Assembly: GCA_028752135.1 (NCBI GenBank)
Contig: CP082782.1
Span: 1,302,001 to 1,366,000 of the forward strand
DNA from: Ehrlichia sp028752135
GTDB lineage: Bacteria; Pseudomonadota; Alphaproteobacteria; Rickettsiales; Anaplasmataceae
Length of the DNA stretch: 64,000 nt
Direction of reading: 5' to 3'
In this document: piece by piece, positions 30,340 to 39,178 of the stretch
Position numbering within the stretch: the first letter of the stretch is position 1
How the letters are laid out: the number at the start of each line of letters is the position of its first letter
Notes under the pieces: model-generated
The model's database searches: none
What the model was told of the DNA's origin: nothing
Seen by the model: the letters and a program-made list of their open reading frames with translations, nothing else
Position numbers and translations under genes: made by a program

Positions 30340-30730
30340 ATGGACAATTTATAATAGTTATTACCATAAGGCTAAATTTCTGAAAATAGGCTAACAGCTA
30401 TACTCATAGTAACATTGCATGTTTTTTTCCTGCTCTACATTTAATAATTACATAATGTTGGATAGTTAACAAGCTTCTAATTGCAACATTATAACTATGA
30501 ACCTCTATCTACAGGTAGCAGTAACAGCACCAAATTTAAATCACATGTGCTCATTAATGAAAATATAGAGACTAAACAAGAAATAAAACCTAGTTATATT
30601 TGTGTATTCTGTCATCTAGTTCTATACCTAAAGACAATGATATAGGCAATTCAAGCTCTCAGTTATTTGATAGTTGTTAAATTAATTTTACACGAGAAGA
30701 ACAAATGATATTAAGTTTACAAGATGTTAG
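30340..30730 (+). pseudogene. Decayed family B gene (B2)
   Basis: Begins ATGGACAATTTATAATAG, so the frame stops almost at once. The second half still shows family B sequence: gtagcagtaacagcacc (VAVTAP), then LINENIE-like and SQLFDSC-like pieces, with several frame breaks, ending near a TAG at 30728. It keeps the upstream element, so the promoter outlived the coding frame. Confidence 0.7.
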
Positions 30731-30829
30731 GTGAGGGATATTAACACACTTCCTTAGCACATAATAACCTTAAATACAGAATCAGCAAACAATAAGAAAA
30801 AAATTTTATTTTCATTTTCTTCCATTATT

Positions 30830-30884
30830 AGTTATAATAAAACTTAGGTGTGTTTTCTCAAATCTCAACAATCTAAAAGCTACT
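30830..30884 (+). promoter_or_regulatory. Family B upstream element, copy 2
   Basis: A TATAAT-like box (gttataataaaac) followed by ggtgtgttttctcaaat and ctcaacaatctaaaag. The position fits a promoter plus 5' leader for the gene starting at 30923. The leader happens to be open in frame and adds a false N-terminus (MCFLKSQQSK). Confidence 0.65.
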
Positions 30885-30922
30885 TTTATTTTTTTTATGC
30901 TTATTGGAAATTGGGGGATAAT

Positions 30923-31993
30923 ATGAACAGCACATCTAGTAACAATACCACTCTAAGAAGCACAATAGCAAGTACATTAAGCAATATTAGCAGTACAGTG
31001 AGTAATACAATTAGTAGTATGTATAACTCCTCTACTCCAAATATAACAACAAGCAATTCTTCCACACCTACGGAAACAACAACTAGTACATTATCATCAA
31101 ATAGCAGCACTGTAGCTTCAAGTCAAAAAGAAGATAAAGAAGGATACCTTTATACTGTTTGGATATGTTGTGTATGTTTCGCTGCCCTGGTATTCTTAGG
31201 CATGTTTCTTGAGCACGTTTTCAGAGTCTGGAAAGGAAAGTCAGACAATAGACCGTCGTATCTTAATAAATCAGCGTCAACACATTCACTCAATGTTGTA
31301 TCCTCAAGCTCAATTGAAAGACAAAGAAGTAAACTCTCTAATAGAGATTCAATACATTCACTCAATGTTATGTCCGACTCAATAGAAAGAAATAAAGATA
31401 CTAACCCAACGCAAAACTTGACCCCTCAACTTAAACGAAATACATCTAACAAGTCACATCATGACTCTCCAAAAGTTAGACTCAAAAGGACTCCATCTAA
31501 CAAGTCACATCATGACTCTCCACAAGTTAGACACAACAGGACTCTATCGTCATATGAGCAAGAGATAAAAGATAAAATCAAAAGGACTCCATCTAAGTCA
31601 TATTACGATTATACTAAAGTACACCAAGACTGTTGTATTGACATGAGCGATTTTAATATACCTGAGAATCCTGCCATTGATTCCACAAAGATAGAAAAAA
31701 CTTCTACGAACAAAACTAGAAAACTTGGTTATTTTACATTACGCGGCAGACTTGCCAGTATGCTCAAAAGAAATGACAAAAATCCATATGAGGATCATGC
31801 CATTGATCCCAGAGAGGAAGAACAGATACCACGCAGACCTAGAATATTTGACCGTCGTTCTTCAATAGAAACAAGACTTAACAATGAACTTCTGAAAAAA
31901 TATAAGCGAAACAATCCTCCTTCACCTCAGAATTGTTCTATTGATTCCATAGATGAAGGTTTTGAAGAACAACAGGAATCTTCAAGAGGTTAG
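30923..31993 (+). CDS. Ser/Thr-rich single-pass membrane protein with basic repeat tail
   Basis: About 356 residues from the ATG at 30923, which follows TTGGGGGATAAT; the 25 codons before it come from the conserved leader. The first 70 residues are almost entirely Ser, Thr and Asn, like a glycosylated stalk. Then one helix (about 75-98, VWICCVCFAALVFLGMFLEHV) and a long basic tail. The tail contains three or four 17-residue repeats (LKR-(N/T)-(T/P)SNKSHHDSP-x-VR) and two SIHSLNV-type repeats, then RRPRIFDRRSSIE. The tail is unlike the acidic tails around it. It sits in the family B array and uses its promoter, but the coding part looks unrelated. Function unknown. Confidence 0.75.
   Translation: MNSTSSNNTTLRSTIASTLSNISSTVSNTISSMYNSSTPNITTSNSSTPTETTTSTLSSNSSTVASSQKEDKEGYLYTVWICCVCFAALVFLGMFLEHVFRVWKGKSDNRPSYLNKSASTHSLNVVSSSSIERQRSKLSNRDSIHSLNVMSDSIERNKDTNPTQNLTPQLKRNTSNKSHHDSPKVRLKRTPSNKSHHDSPQVRHNRTLSSYEQEIKDKIKRTPSKSYYDYTKVHQDCCIDMSDFNIPENPAIDSTKIEKTSTNKTRKLGYFTLRGRLASMLKRNDKNPYEDHAIDPREEEQIPRRPRIFDRRSSIETRLNNELLKKYKRNNPPSPQNCSIDSIDEGFEEQQESSRG
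31420..31625 (+). repeat. 17-residue coding repeats
   Basis: Two near-identical 51-bp units (aaaaggactccatctaacaa... and its neighbour) encode KR-x-(T/P)SNKSHHDSP-x-VR. Two shorter, diverged units follow (HNRTLSS, IKRTPSKSYYDY). Confidence 0.8.
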
Positions 31994-32079
31994 GAATAGT
32001 AATAAACTTTCTTAGTATATGGCAATCTTAATTTGCACAATTGGAGCATAACAAAAAAAATATTTTTTGAACTTTACAT

Positions 32080-32142
32080 TATTGGTTACAATAATGTAAA
32101 GTCTGCTCTTTATAATTTTAACAATCTAAAGGTACTGATATT
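32080..32142 (+). promoter_or_regulatory. Family B upstream element, copy 3
   Basis: ttggttacaataatgtaaag, then tctgctctttataatt and ttaacaatctaaaggtactg. Diverged copy before a pseudogene. Confidence 0.55.
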
Positions 32143-32165
32143 TTTTCCCTATATGTTGTGAATAT

Positions 32166-32598
32166 ATGGACAAGTTAATAATACATCACCAACAGATATT
32201 TACTATCTAAAAACAATTTAGTGTTTCTAGTTGTAGCGATTACTGTACACCTTTTTTAGTACATATTTAAAATTACGTCACTTTAGGGTAGGCCATCAGT
32301 CTATTTGATTTGCTAATTACAGTAGATTACTAGAAGAGTTCATGTATGACATTTCACCTCCAGGTTCAGATGCAGTAACAACATCAAACAAAAAATAATG
32401 TTACGTACTTCGCCATCTAACTAGCAAAATAATGAAGAAAAAATAGACGATAACTCATCTATTTTGTCATCTAATAGTAATACAAATTTTACATATGAAA
32501 ATAATGATATAGGTGATCCAAACTTTCAGCTATCTGACAGTTGTTGCATTGATTGTACAGGGGAAAAAGTACATGAAATGAAATCTCCAAGACATTAG
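32166..32598 (+). pseudogene. Decayed family B gene (B3)
   Basis: Starts ATGGACAAGTTAATAATACATC, close to the N-terminus of the intact gene at 32780 but frameshifted. The helix region is lost. The tail can still be followed in pieces: ggttcagatgcagtaacaac (GSDAVTT), a gap, then SSNSNTNFTYENNDIGDPN and QLSDSCCIDCT. It shares specific damage with the pseudogene at 33470, so one was copied from the other after decay or both came from a damaged ancestor. Confidence 0.75.
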
Positions 32599-32685
32599 TA
32601 ATAGCAATAAACTCTTCCAGAGTAGTCAGCTTTAGATCATATGCCCAATAAACTAATAAGAAAAAAATTTCACTTTTTTCCATTA

Positions 32686-32745
32686 TGAGTTATAATAATA
32701 TTAGGTGTGTTTTCTCAAATCTCAACAATCCAAAAGGTACTCATA
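32686..32745 (+). promoter_or_regulatory. Family B upstream element, copy 4
   Basis: gagttataataatatta, then ggtgtgttttctcaaatc and tcaacaatccaaaaggtact. Nearly identical to copy 2 over the core. Precedes an intact gene. Confidence 0.65.
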
Positions 32746-32779
32746 TCTTATTTATATTTATTTGGAGGTTGGGAGATAT

Positions 32780-33313
32780 ATGGACAAAAATAATACATCA
32801 TCAATAAATGCTCGTGAGGATAGTTTAGTGATGTTAACTATAATGTTTATTATATACTTTTTTTTCTTCTTATATTTAGTATTTACGTGCTATATGCATC
32901 GGCATTTCAAGTGGACTAGGGATTACAATAGATTAGTAGAAGCATATGAAGATTATGTTAGTGAGGTTTCCATTCCAGGTTCAGACGTAGTAACAGCACA
33001 AAACGTTAAACCACGCATACTCGTTAATGAAAATATAGAGGTTATACAAGAAAATCATGAAACACAACATGATGATGATGATTTATGTATGTTGTTACCT
33101 AATCAAGAAACAACAGAAACAGAAGATGTCCCATGCATTTTGTCACCTAATCAAGACTCAGCAGAAGATGCCCAATGTACTCTGTCATCTAATAATAATA
33201 TAAGTGTTACATCCGAAAATAATGCAGATGAACCAAACTCTAATATATCTAACAGTTATCACACTAATTGCACAGAAGAAGAAAAATCTTATACTAACTC
33301 TGCAATACGTTAA
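32780..33313 (+). CDS. Family B single-pass membrane protein (B4)
   Basis: About 177 residues from the ATG at 32780, preceded by GGAGGTTGGGAGATAT; the earlier in-frame codons belong to the conserved leader. Short polar N-terminus, a strongly hydrophobic helix (about 17-38, MLTIMFIIYFFFFLYLVFTCY), basic MHRHFKW, then a long acidic tail. The tail has GSDVVTAQNVKP, then (E)NHE, then three spaced repeats of the type (L)LPNQE/ILSPNQD/TLSSNNN, and NSYHTNC near the end. These short repeats look like duplicated linear motifs. No signal peptide. Function unknown; the helix is poor in charged residues and a membrane location is likely. Confidence 0.75.
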   Translation: MDKNNTSSINAREDSLVMLTIMFIIYFFFFLYLVFTCYMHRHFKWTRDYNRLVEAYEDYVSEVSIPGSDVVTAQNVKPRILVNENIEVIQENHETQHDDDDLCMLLPNQETTETEDVPCILSPNQDSAEDAQCTLSSNNNISVTSENNADEPNSNISNSYHTNCTEEEKSYTNSAIR

Positions 33314-33399
33314 GAATAGTAATAACCTTTCTGGGTATATTGCAATTTTAAATTGTATGACTAAAGCACAATAAAAAAATATTTTTAACTTTACCTTAT

Positions 33400-33459
33400 T
33401 GATTACAACAATAATAAAGTATGGTTTCTTTAATCTTAACAATCTAGAAGGTACTGATG
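33400..33459 (+). promoter_or_regulatory. Family B upstream element, copy 5
   Basis: ttgattacaacaataataaa, then gtatggtttctttaatc and ttaacaatctagaaggtact. Precedes the pseudogene B5. Confidence 0.6.
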
Positions 33460-33469
33460 TCTTTTCTTT

Positions 33470-33928
33470 AGTTTAAACCAACAGATATTGACTCTAAAAG
33501 CAATTTAGTGTTTCTTATGTAGCAATTACTGTATACTTTATATATTTAGTCAATTATGTCACTTTGAATAGGCATCAGTCTGCTAATTACAGTAGGTTAC
33601 TAGGAGAATCTATATGATATTTCAGGTTCAGATGTAGTAACAGCACTAAATGTTAAACTATCTATGTTTATTAATAAAAACGTAAAAGCTACATAAGAAC
33701 ATCATCAATAAAACATAATGATTTCAACCATTTTACCAGGAAAATCATGAAGAAAAAACAGACTATAATTCATCTACTCTGTTATCTAATAGTAATACAA
33801 GTTTTACATCTAAAAATAATAATATAGGTGACCCAAACTCTCAGCTATCTGACAGTTGTTGCATTGATTGTACAGAGAAAAGCATACGAAATTAAATCTT
33901 CAGATATAATTAAACCTTCAGATATTAG
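33470..33928 (+). pseudogene. Decayed family B gene (B5)
   Basis: No start or helix in a single frame. Retained pieces: ggttcagatgtagtaacagc (GSDVVTA), LNVKLSMF-like, NHEE, STLLSNSNTSFTSKNNNIGDPN and QLSDSCCIDCT. Aligns with B3 over most of its length, with shared deletions. Confidence 0.75.
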
Positions 33929-34005
33929 TAATAGTAATAAATTCTTTCAGCATATGTCAACTTTAAATCATATGCCTAGCAAACAATAAGGAAAAATACT
34001 TTTTC

Positions 34006-34065
34006 ACTTGATATTATTGATTATAATAAGGCAAAGTGTGTCTTCTTTAATATTAACAATCTATA
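34006..34065 (+). promoter_or_regulatory. Family B upstream element, copy 6
   Basis: attattgattataataaggc, then aaagtgtgtcttctttaat and attaacaatctataag. Precedes the intact gene at 34110. Confidence 0.6.
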
Positions 34066-34109
34066 AGATAACTTTACTGTTATTTTCTCTCTTGTTTATA
34101 GGGTAACAT

Positions 34110-34535
34110 ATGAATAACTCTAATAATATATCTAGTGATACATTAGTGTATGGGATTACAACCATTATTCTTCTTACAGCTATTTGCCTATATACAATAA
34201 TTTTGTTTTTTTTTATTATATGTCATCGTTTTAACTGTAGTGGTTATGCAAAATTAGAGGAAAGTTATAATCATGAATACTATGCACTCCCAAGTGAAGT
34301 ATCAGTAACAGACCAAAATGTTATACCAGATATCCTCATTAATGAAAGTACAGAAGCTACACAAGAAAATCATGAAGAAACGGTAGATGATTCATGTACT
34401 ATGTTACTTAATAGTAACATAAGTTCTATATCTGAAAATAATGATATATACAACTCAAACTCCCATTTATCCGATAGTTATTGCATTAATGCTATAGGAG
34501 AAAGAGTAAATAATACAAATCCTTCAAAACGTTAG
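34110..34535 (+). CDS. Family B single-pass membrane protein (B6)
   Basis: 141 residues; ATG preceded by TAGGGTAACAT. Polar N-terminus (about 15 residues), helix (about 15-39, TTIILLTAICLYTIILFFFII), then CHRFNCSGYAKLEE and an acidic tail. Tail motifs in order: SVTDQNVIP, ATQENHEET, CTMLLNSN, SENND and SDSYCIN. Very similar in plan to B7 directly downstream, so the two are a recent tandem pair. The tail has regularly spaced Cys and Asn. No signal peptide. Function unknown; presumably coordinately expressed with B7 from related promoters. Confidence 0.75.
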   Translation: MNNSNNISSDTLVYGITTIILLTAICLYTIILFFFIICHRFNCSGYAKLEESYNHEYYALPSEVSVTDQNVIPDILINESTEATQENHEETVDDSCTMLLNSNISSISENNDIYNSNSHLSDSYCINAIGERVNNTNPSKR

Positions 34536-34672
34536 ATATACTAATAAATCTCTTTGGTATATGGCAAGTTTAAACTATACACTCAGTAAAGAATAAGTAC
34601 AAAAATATTCCATCGTTTGTCTTGTTGATTATAATAACACTATTCCTTTTCTTATGATATAGGAGACAACAT

Positions 34673-35086
34673 ATGAATAATTCTAACAATAAATCTGAAG
34701 ATGTACTTATTAATGAAATTACACTGATGCTTCTTCTTGCAGCTATTTACTTATATATAATGATAGTTTTATTTTCGAAAATTTGTCACCATCTAAACTA
34801 TAATGACTATATGCAATTAGAATCAGGTCATGATGAATATAATGAACTCATTAACAAAACAACAGTAACAGCATCAAACGTTAGTTCACCTACTGGAAGT
34901 ACAGAGGCTATACAAAGAAATCATGAAGAAACAGAGAATAGTTCATGTATCCTGTCACCTAATAATAGTATAAGTCCTACACCTAAAAACAATAATACAT
35001 GCAATCCAGATTCCCAATTGTCCAATAGTTGTTTCATTGATTTTAGAGAAAAAGAAAAAAACAATATTAAGGTTTCAAGGTATTAG
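34673..35086 (+). CDS. Family B single-pass membrane protein (B7)
   Basis: 137 residues; ATG preceded by TAGGAGACAACAT, a good ribosome binding site. MNNSNNKSEDVLINEITLML aligns with B6 from the first residue. Helix about 17-37 (LMLLLAAIYLYIMIVLFSKI), CHHLNYNDYMQLE, then TTVTASNVSSP, AIQRNHEETE, CILSPNNSISPTPKNN and QLSNSCF. It ends with a basic KEKNNIKVSRY. Homologous to B6 throughout, with a shorter spacer that lacks the full upstream element, so it may be read from the B6 promoter. Confidence 0.75.
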   Translation: MNNSNNKSEDVLINEITLMLLLAAIYLYIMIVLFSKICHHLNYNDYMQLESGHDEYNELINKTTVTASNVSSPTGSTEAIQRNHEETENSSCILSPNNSISPTPKNNNTCNPDSQLSNSCFIDFREKEKNNIKVSRY

Positions 35087-35184
35087 AATACTAATAATTT
35101 CTTTATTATATAGATCAATTTTAAACTATATGCTCAGCTAATAATAAGAAAAAAATATCTCATTACTTGCCCATTCTTGGTTAC

Positions 35185-35225
35185 AATAACACAAAGTGTG
35201 TTTTCTTTGATATAAAAATTTATTA
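35185..35225 (+). promoter_or_regulatory. Family B upstream element, copy 7 (degenerate)
   Basis: ttggttacaataacacaaag then tgtgttttctttgatat; the acaatcta part is lost. Precedes pseudogene B8. Confidence 0.5.
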
Positions 35226-35263
35226 TAACACTATTATTTTTCTCTCATTATATAGGGAAACAT

Positions 35264-35700
35264 ATGAATAATTTTAATAATGTACCTGATGAGATATTAA
35301 TGTAATGGATCTAAAGTTATTCTTCTTCCATCTATTTGCTTACAGATAACAATCATTGTATTTTTGATTATTTATGATTACATTCTCAACCATAGTGTTA
35401 TACACAATTGTCAGGTTACAAGGAATGCAATGAGACCCTTAATGAAATAGTAATGACAGAACAAATCATCAAACTATCTATATCTTCCATCAATGCAAGT
35501 ATAGGTATCACAGAAAATTATTAAAAAATATTCACTCCTTAGTAATGTTAGCCCCATAGAAAGAGGTGATAACTACCTACATACTACACAACTTAGTAGC
35601 AAAATGAACTCTACAAAAAACCAAATAGTGCATTTGTGACATTTCTTTTGTAGATTAAGATTTTTTAGAAGAACCAATGAATTAAATCTAACTCTATAAG
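35264..35700 (+). pseudogene. Decayed family B gene (B8)
   Basis: Begins AGGGAAACATATGAATAATTTTAAT like its intact neighbours and reads MNNFNNVPDEILM before a TAA. The next stretch still aligns with B7 at the DNA level: leucine-rich helix remnants, then CYTQLSGYKECNETLNEIV, ending near INASIGITENY. Multiple stops and frameshifts; non-functional as a full protein. Confidence 0.7.
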
Positions 35701-36942
35701 GTACTAACTAATTTTAAATCTATTATAGATTATCAACATTTTGTAATTATACCATATAAAAATTAGAATAAATTTCTTCAATTTTATTCAAAAAAGCTTA
35801 TGCGTATACTTAACTATCACCAAACAATAAAAAACATATTTTGACACAGTTTTTATATTCTTGCCTACTATCTAATTTTCTATGCTACATAACTAGAGAC
35901 TGACCTAGTGAATCCTTAACAATACATATAATAACAGGTTATCTACTACAAAAATTTAGAAAGAGTATAACTCTCTGTAATATAATCTTACTAAAAATTC
36001 AATATGCAACTTCCACCAATCTATTAGCATTCTGCGAACCAATATATAAATCAATTGCAGATTATTACAATTCTTTACAATACGCATCTTTACTATTCTT
36101 AAGCAAAAAATACATACTGCAAGGAACTTAATAAAATCATCTATAAAGAGATATGCAATACATGTTTGACCTTTTTCTAAAAACAGCAATTTTAAAAGTA
36201 ACATTAACCATCACCCTGAGAACAGTATAAATAATTCAGAAGTATTATTGATTTATACTACTTTCTTTTAAATAGTTACATTAAGCAATAAAATTACATT
36301 TAGAGTTTAGCTTAAACCACAATATTGAACTTCGTAACAAAAACCAAACCTTAATTTATTTAACATAAAAAGTAGAATAATAATAAATTATAAAGTTACT
36401 AACATTTTATATCTTACCACCAGTATGATATAAAAAATACTAACTTAGTGTATATATACAATCTATAAAGTTATCAATTTTTATATTGAGGTAAAAATAC
36501 TCAATACAAAAAAACAAGAAAAATTAGATAATCTTAATACCCTAATACAAATGTCTACTTTTACATTAGTTCAAACTATTATACCAATTAGCAATTTTAA
36601 AGTTTTACAGAAGAGAATTTGAAATTTCAGACATTTCTAACACAAGAGAGCATATTACGAACTCACACTACACATGTTAATATAGAAACATACAATAAAA
36701 AAAAAACACGTTATTCTATAAATAATTAGTAAGATTACCTTAAAGTATAGACCTAAGTAGCATGTAATACAACCCTACATATAAATCAACCATTCCAAAG
36801 CAATAAATTAAATATAAGATAAAATTAAAAAAACATGTTGCTTTATACAATATTATTTACATAAAATGATAGTATATCCTGTTGTTTGTATAATTTTTAG
36901 GACCACATGGGTTATATATAATCTAATATATAAAGTAAATAG
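35701..36942. other. 1.2-kb stretch with no recognised gene
   Basis: AT-rich with dense stops. An 82-codon minus-strand frame (35956-36204) has no paralogue or ribosome binding site that I can support. Nothing else is seen until the leader of the gene at 36943. Confidence 0.45.
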
Positions 36943-37504
36943 ATGGGTAACACACAATTAAATGAAGCAGCGAACAGAGCTGCTAGTTCTAGCATAGCTA
37001 AGATGGTTTCCACAGCAGTGTATGCCATTACAGTTGGAGCATTTTTTTTCGCATATAAAAAAGTATATTAGATCAAATACAGATAAAAATACATCTACAG
37101 ACTACAAAGAAGAAAGTATCTCAGATTCAGACTTTGAAATTATAGAAGAAGAAGGTAAATGCTCAGATTCAGGTTTTAAAATCGTAGAAGAAGAAGGTAA
37201 ATGTTCAGATTCAGATTTTGAAATCATAAAAGAAGAAAGTAAATGCTCAGATTCAGGTTTTGAAATCATAAAAGAAGAAAGTAAATGTTCAGATTCAGAT
37301 TTTAAAATCATAGAAGAAGAGGGTAAGTGCTCAGATTCAGATTTTGAAATCATAGAAGAAGGAAGTAAATGTTCAGATTCAGATTTTGAAGTAATAGACA
37401 ACATATATTTAGGTTTAAGAAATATCCCCAATCCCAATAGTAAAATTACCATATCGGGTATTCAACAGAATTCACAGCTTTCAAAACATCATTTTACGCA
37501 ATAA
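36943..37504 (+). pseudogene. Membrane-anchored acidic tandem-repeat protein, frame broken at the helix
   Basis: Two frames form one protein of about 186 residues. The first, from ATG 36943, encodes MGNTQLNEAANRAASSSIAK and a helix (MVSTAVYAITVGAFFFAYKK), then stops. The second is open from 37022 and encodes a tail with seven copies of a 14-residue acidic unit SDS(D/G)F(E/K)I(I/V)(E/K)E(E/G)(G/S)KC. They join if T8 (37042-37049) loses one T or A6 (37057-37062) loses one A. Alone, the downstream frame begins MPLQLEHFFSHIKKYIRSN and would be a soluble 160-residue protein. The repeats resemble ehrlichial tandem-repeat effectors in style; not in sequence. Confidence 0.7.
37112..37400 (+). repeat. 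Seven 42-bp acidic coding repeats
   Basis: Unit SDSDFEIIEEEGKC with small changes, seven copies (last partial). One Cys and one SDSD/SDSG per unit. Every unit has possible CK2-type acidic serine sites. Confidence 0.9.
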
Positions 37505-39178
37505 TATATTTCAGAAAAATTACTTATGTTAAATTATTTACACTTTTTACAACTTTAGGTTTATATTATTTCCTACAGTGCTATGTAGTTACTTTAAAAA
37601 AGTCATATATTTTGTATAATACCAGAATTTCATATACAATTATACCCAAGACAAACTCTAAATTGTTATCTCCATAATATGGATAAAATAAAAACCTATT
37701 AGCCCATCCATAATGTATTTCTTCAAAATGTAACAAATTTTTCCATCAACAATCTGCTATAATAAATCACACTTGCCATTAATGTTACTAACCTTACTCC
37801 TTCAATTTATAATAAGTGGTTCTTTACTTATGTAAGCATAATCACATACACAGAAGCATCTTTTATTAAAAACAAACTTATCTTTCCAACTCATATTTTA
37901 AATAAAAAGTAATCTTAACTTCAATCTTCAATATAAAGACAATCTACAGTTATTCCACACCAGTACACATATTTATTAAACATATGCAACATTATCTATT
38001 AAATTCATTTAATTTAGAGTCTACTTTAATGTCATTGCAAATTCTGCCTACAAATTGATTACCTAAAAATGCGTTATCACATTCAAGTTGCTATTTTATC
38101 AATAAGTGACAAATTAAGAAATATGTTATAATAAATAAAGGTATTCTCGTATTAATTCTTTTTATTTGAATCCCATTATTTTTAAGATTCATTTTATCGC
38201 TTTTCTTGCTTTATAAGAAAGTCTTACTAGAATTATATGGTTTTTAATAATTCTTTTTATTCTTATATCACACCTCATCTTTCGATCTTAGATCTTTGTT
38301 TATGCAAAATAAGTCTCTTAACTATGTTTCAACTAATAGGATATAAACATCACCAAAATAGACATAATTATACATAAACATTTATTTCTTAGCATCAACA
38401 CCTAACACAACATATCAAAGCACTATTACTTAGTAACAAATAAAAAACCACCTAATAAATAGCACTCGCTACTTCTTTTTGAAAAAGCAACAGTAAGTAC
38501 TATTTAACTACTATTAAATTACAAAAACTACTAATTAAGTACTTATATAATACTAAAACTTGGATTATACATATTTTTATAATATGTTCTTTAGTTGGCT
38601 ATAACTGTTAAATCTTTTCCAATATTAAATTGCGTAACATATTTCAAAAGTATTAGATTCATACTGTTTCATAACATTATAAAATAAGCCTAAAAAATAT
38701 TGTATATCAAGAATTCATTTTTAATATAATTCCTATAACAACTCTTAAGAAAACATACACTAATATTTGCTATATTTATTTAATATACTATAGAACATTT
38801 TGTATATTCAAAAATTTCATAAAAAGCTTTTAACAATTGATTAATAACGTTACAATTTCTTATTATAATAGTTAACAAAATCATTAATTTTCAAATCATT
38901 ATTAAAATTCCACATGCAATACAAGCAATACTAAATAAAAAATATTGCTAAACTTCTACACCATTTGGAAAAACAAACTTTTTTACCCACTCTTAGTAAC
39001 TACATACATATATCTAATTACTCAACCACCCCTTCCTTTACAAATTGCTCTTTCATACATACTTATTAGCAACTAAATCAATTATCGATTACATAAATAA
39101 CGTATCTAAATTTACTACTTTATCTTTTATTACTAAAAACACACAATAAAAAACCATTTTACCTATTAACAAAAGTAA
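37505..39178. other. 1.67-kb stretch with no recognised gene
   Basis: The longest empty stretch in the window, between the last plus-strand repeat gene and the first minus-strand gene (convergent ends). I found no frame, family element or structured RNA that I can support. Confidence 0.5.

Noticed and set aside
30848..30922. N-terminal extension MCFLKSQQSK... of the Ser/Thr-rich gene
   Set aside because: The same bases form the conserved family B leader and also precede B4 and pseudogenes. The internal ATG has a ribosome site.
32705..32779. N-terminal extension MCFLKSQQSK... of B4
   Set aside because: Same conserved leader as above; start moved to 32780, which has GGAGG upstream.
35956..36204. 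82-codon minus-strand hydrophobic frame
   Set aside because: No family match, no upstream signals, and composition typical of AT-rich noise.
37102..37452. 116-codon minus-strand frame (KSESEHLLPSS repeats)
   Set aside because: It is the antisense shadow of the 42-bp repeat array, which is open in several frames because of its period.
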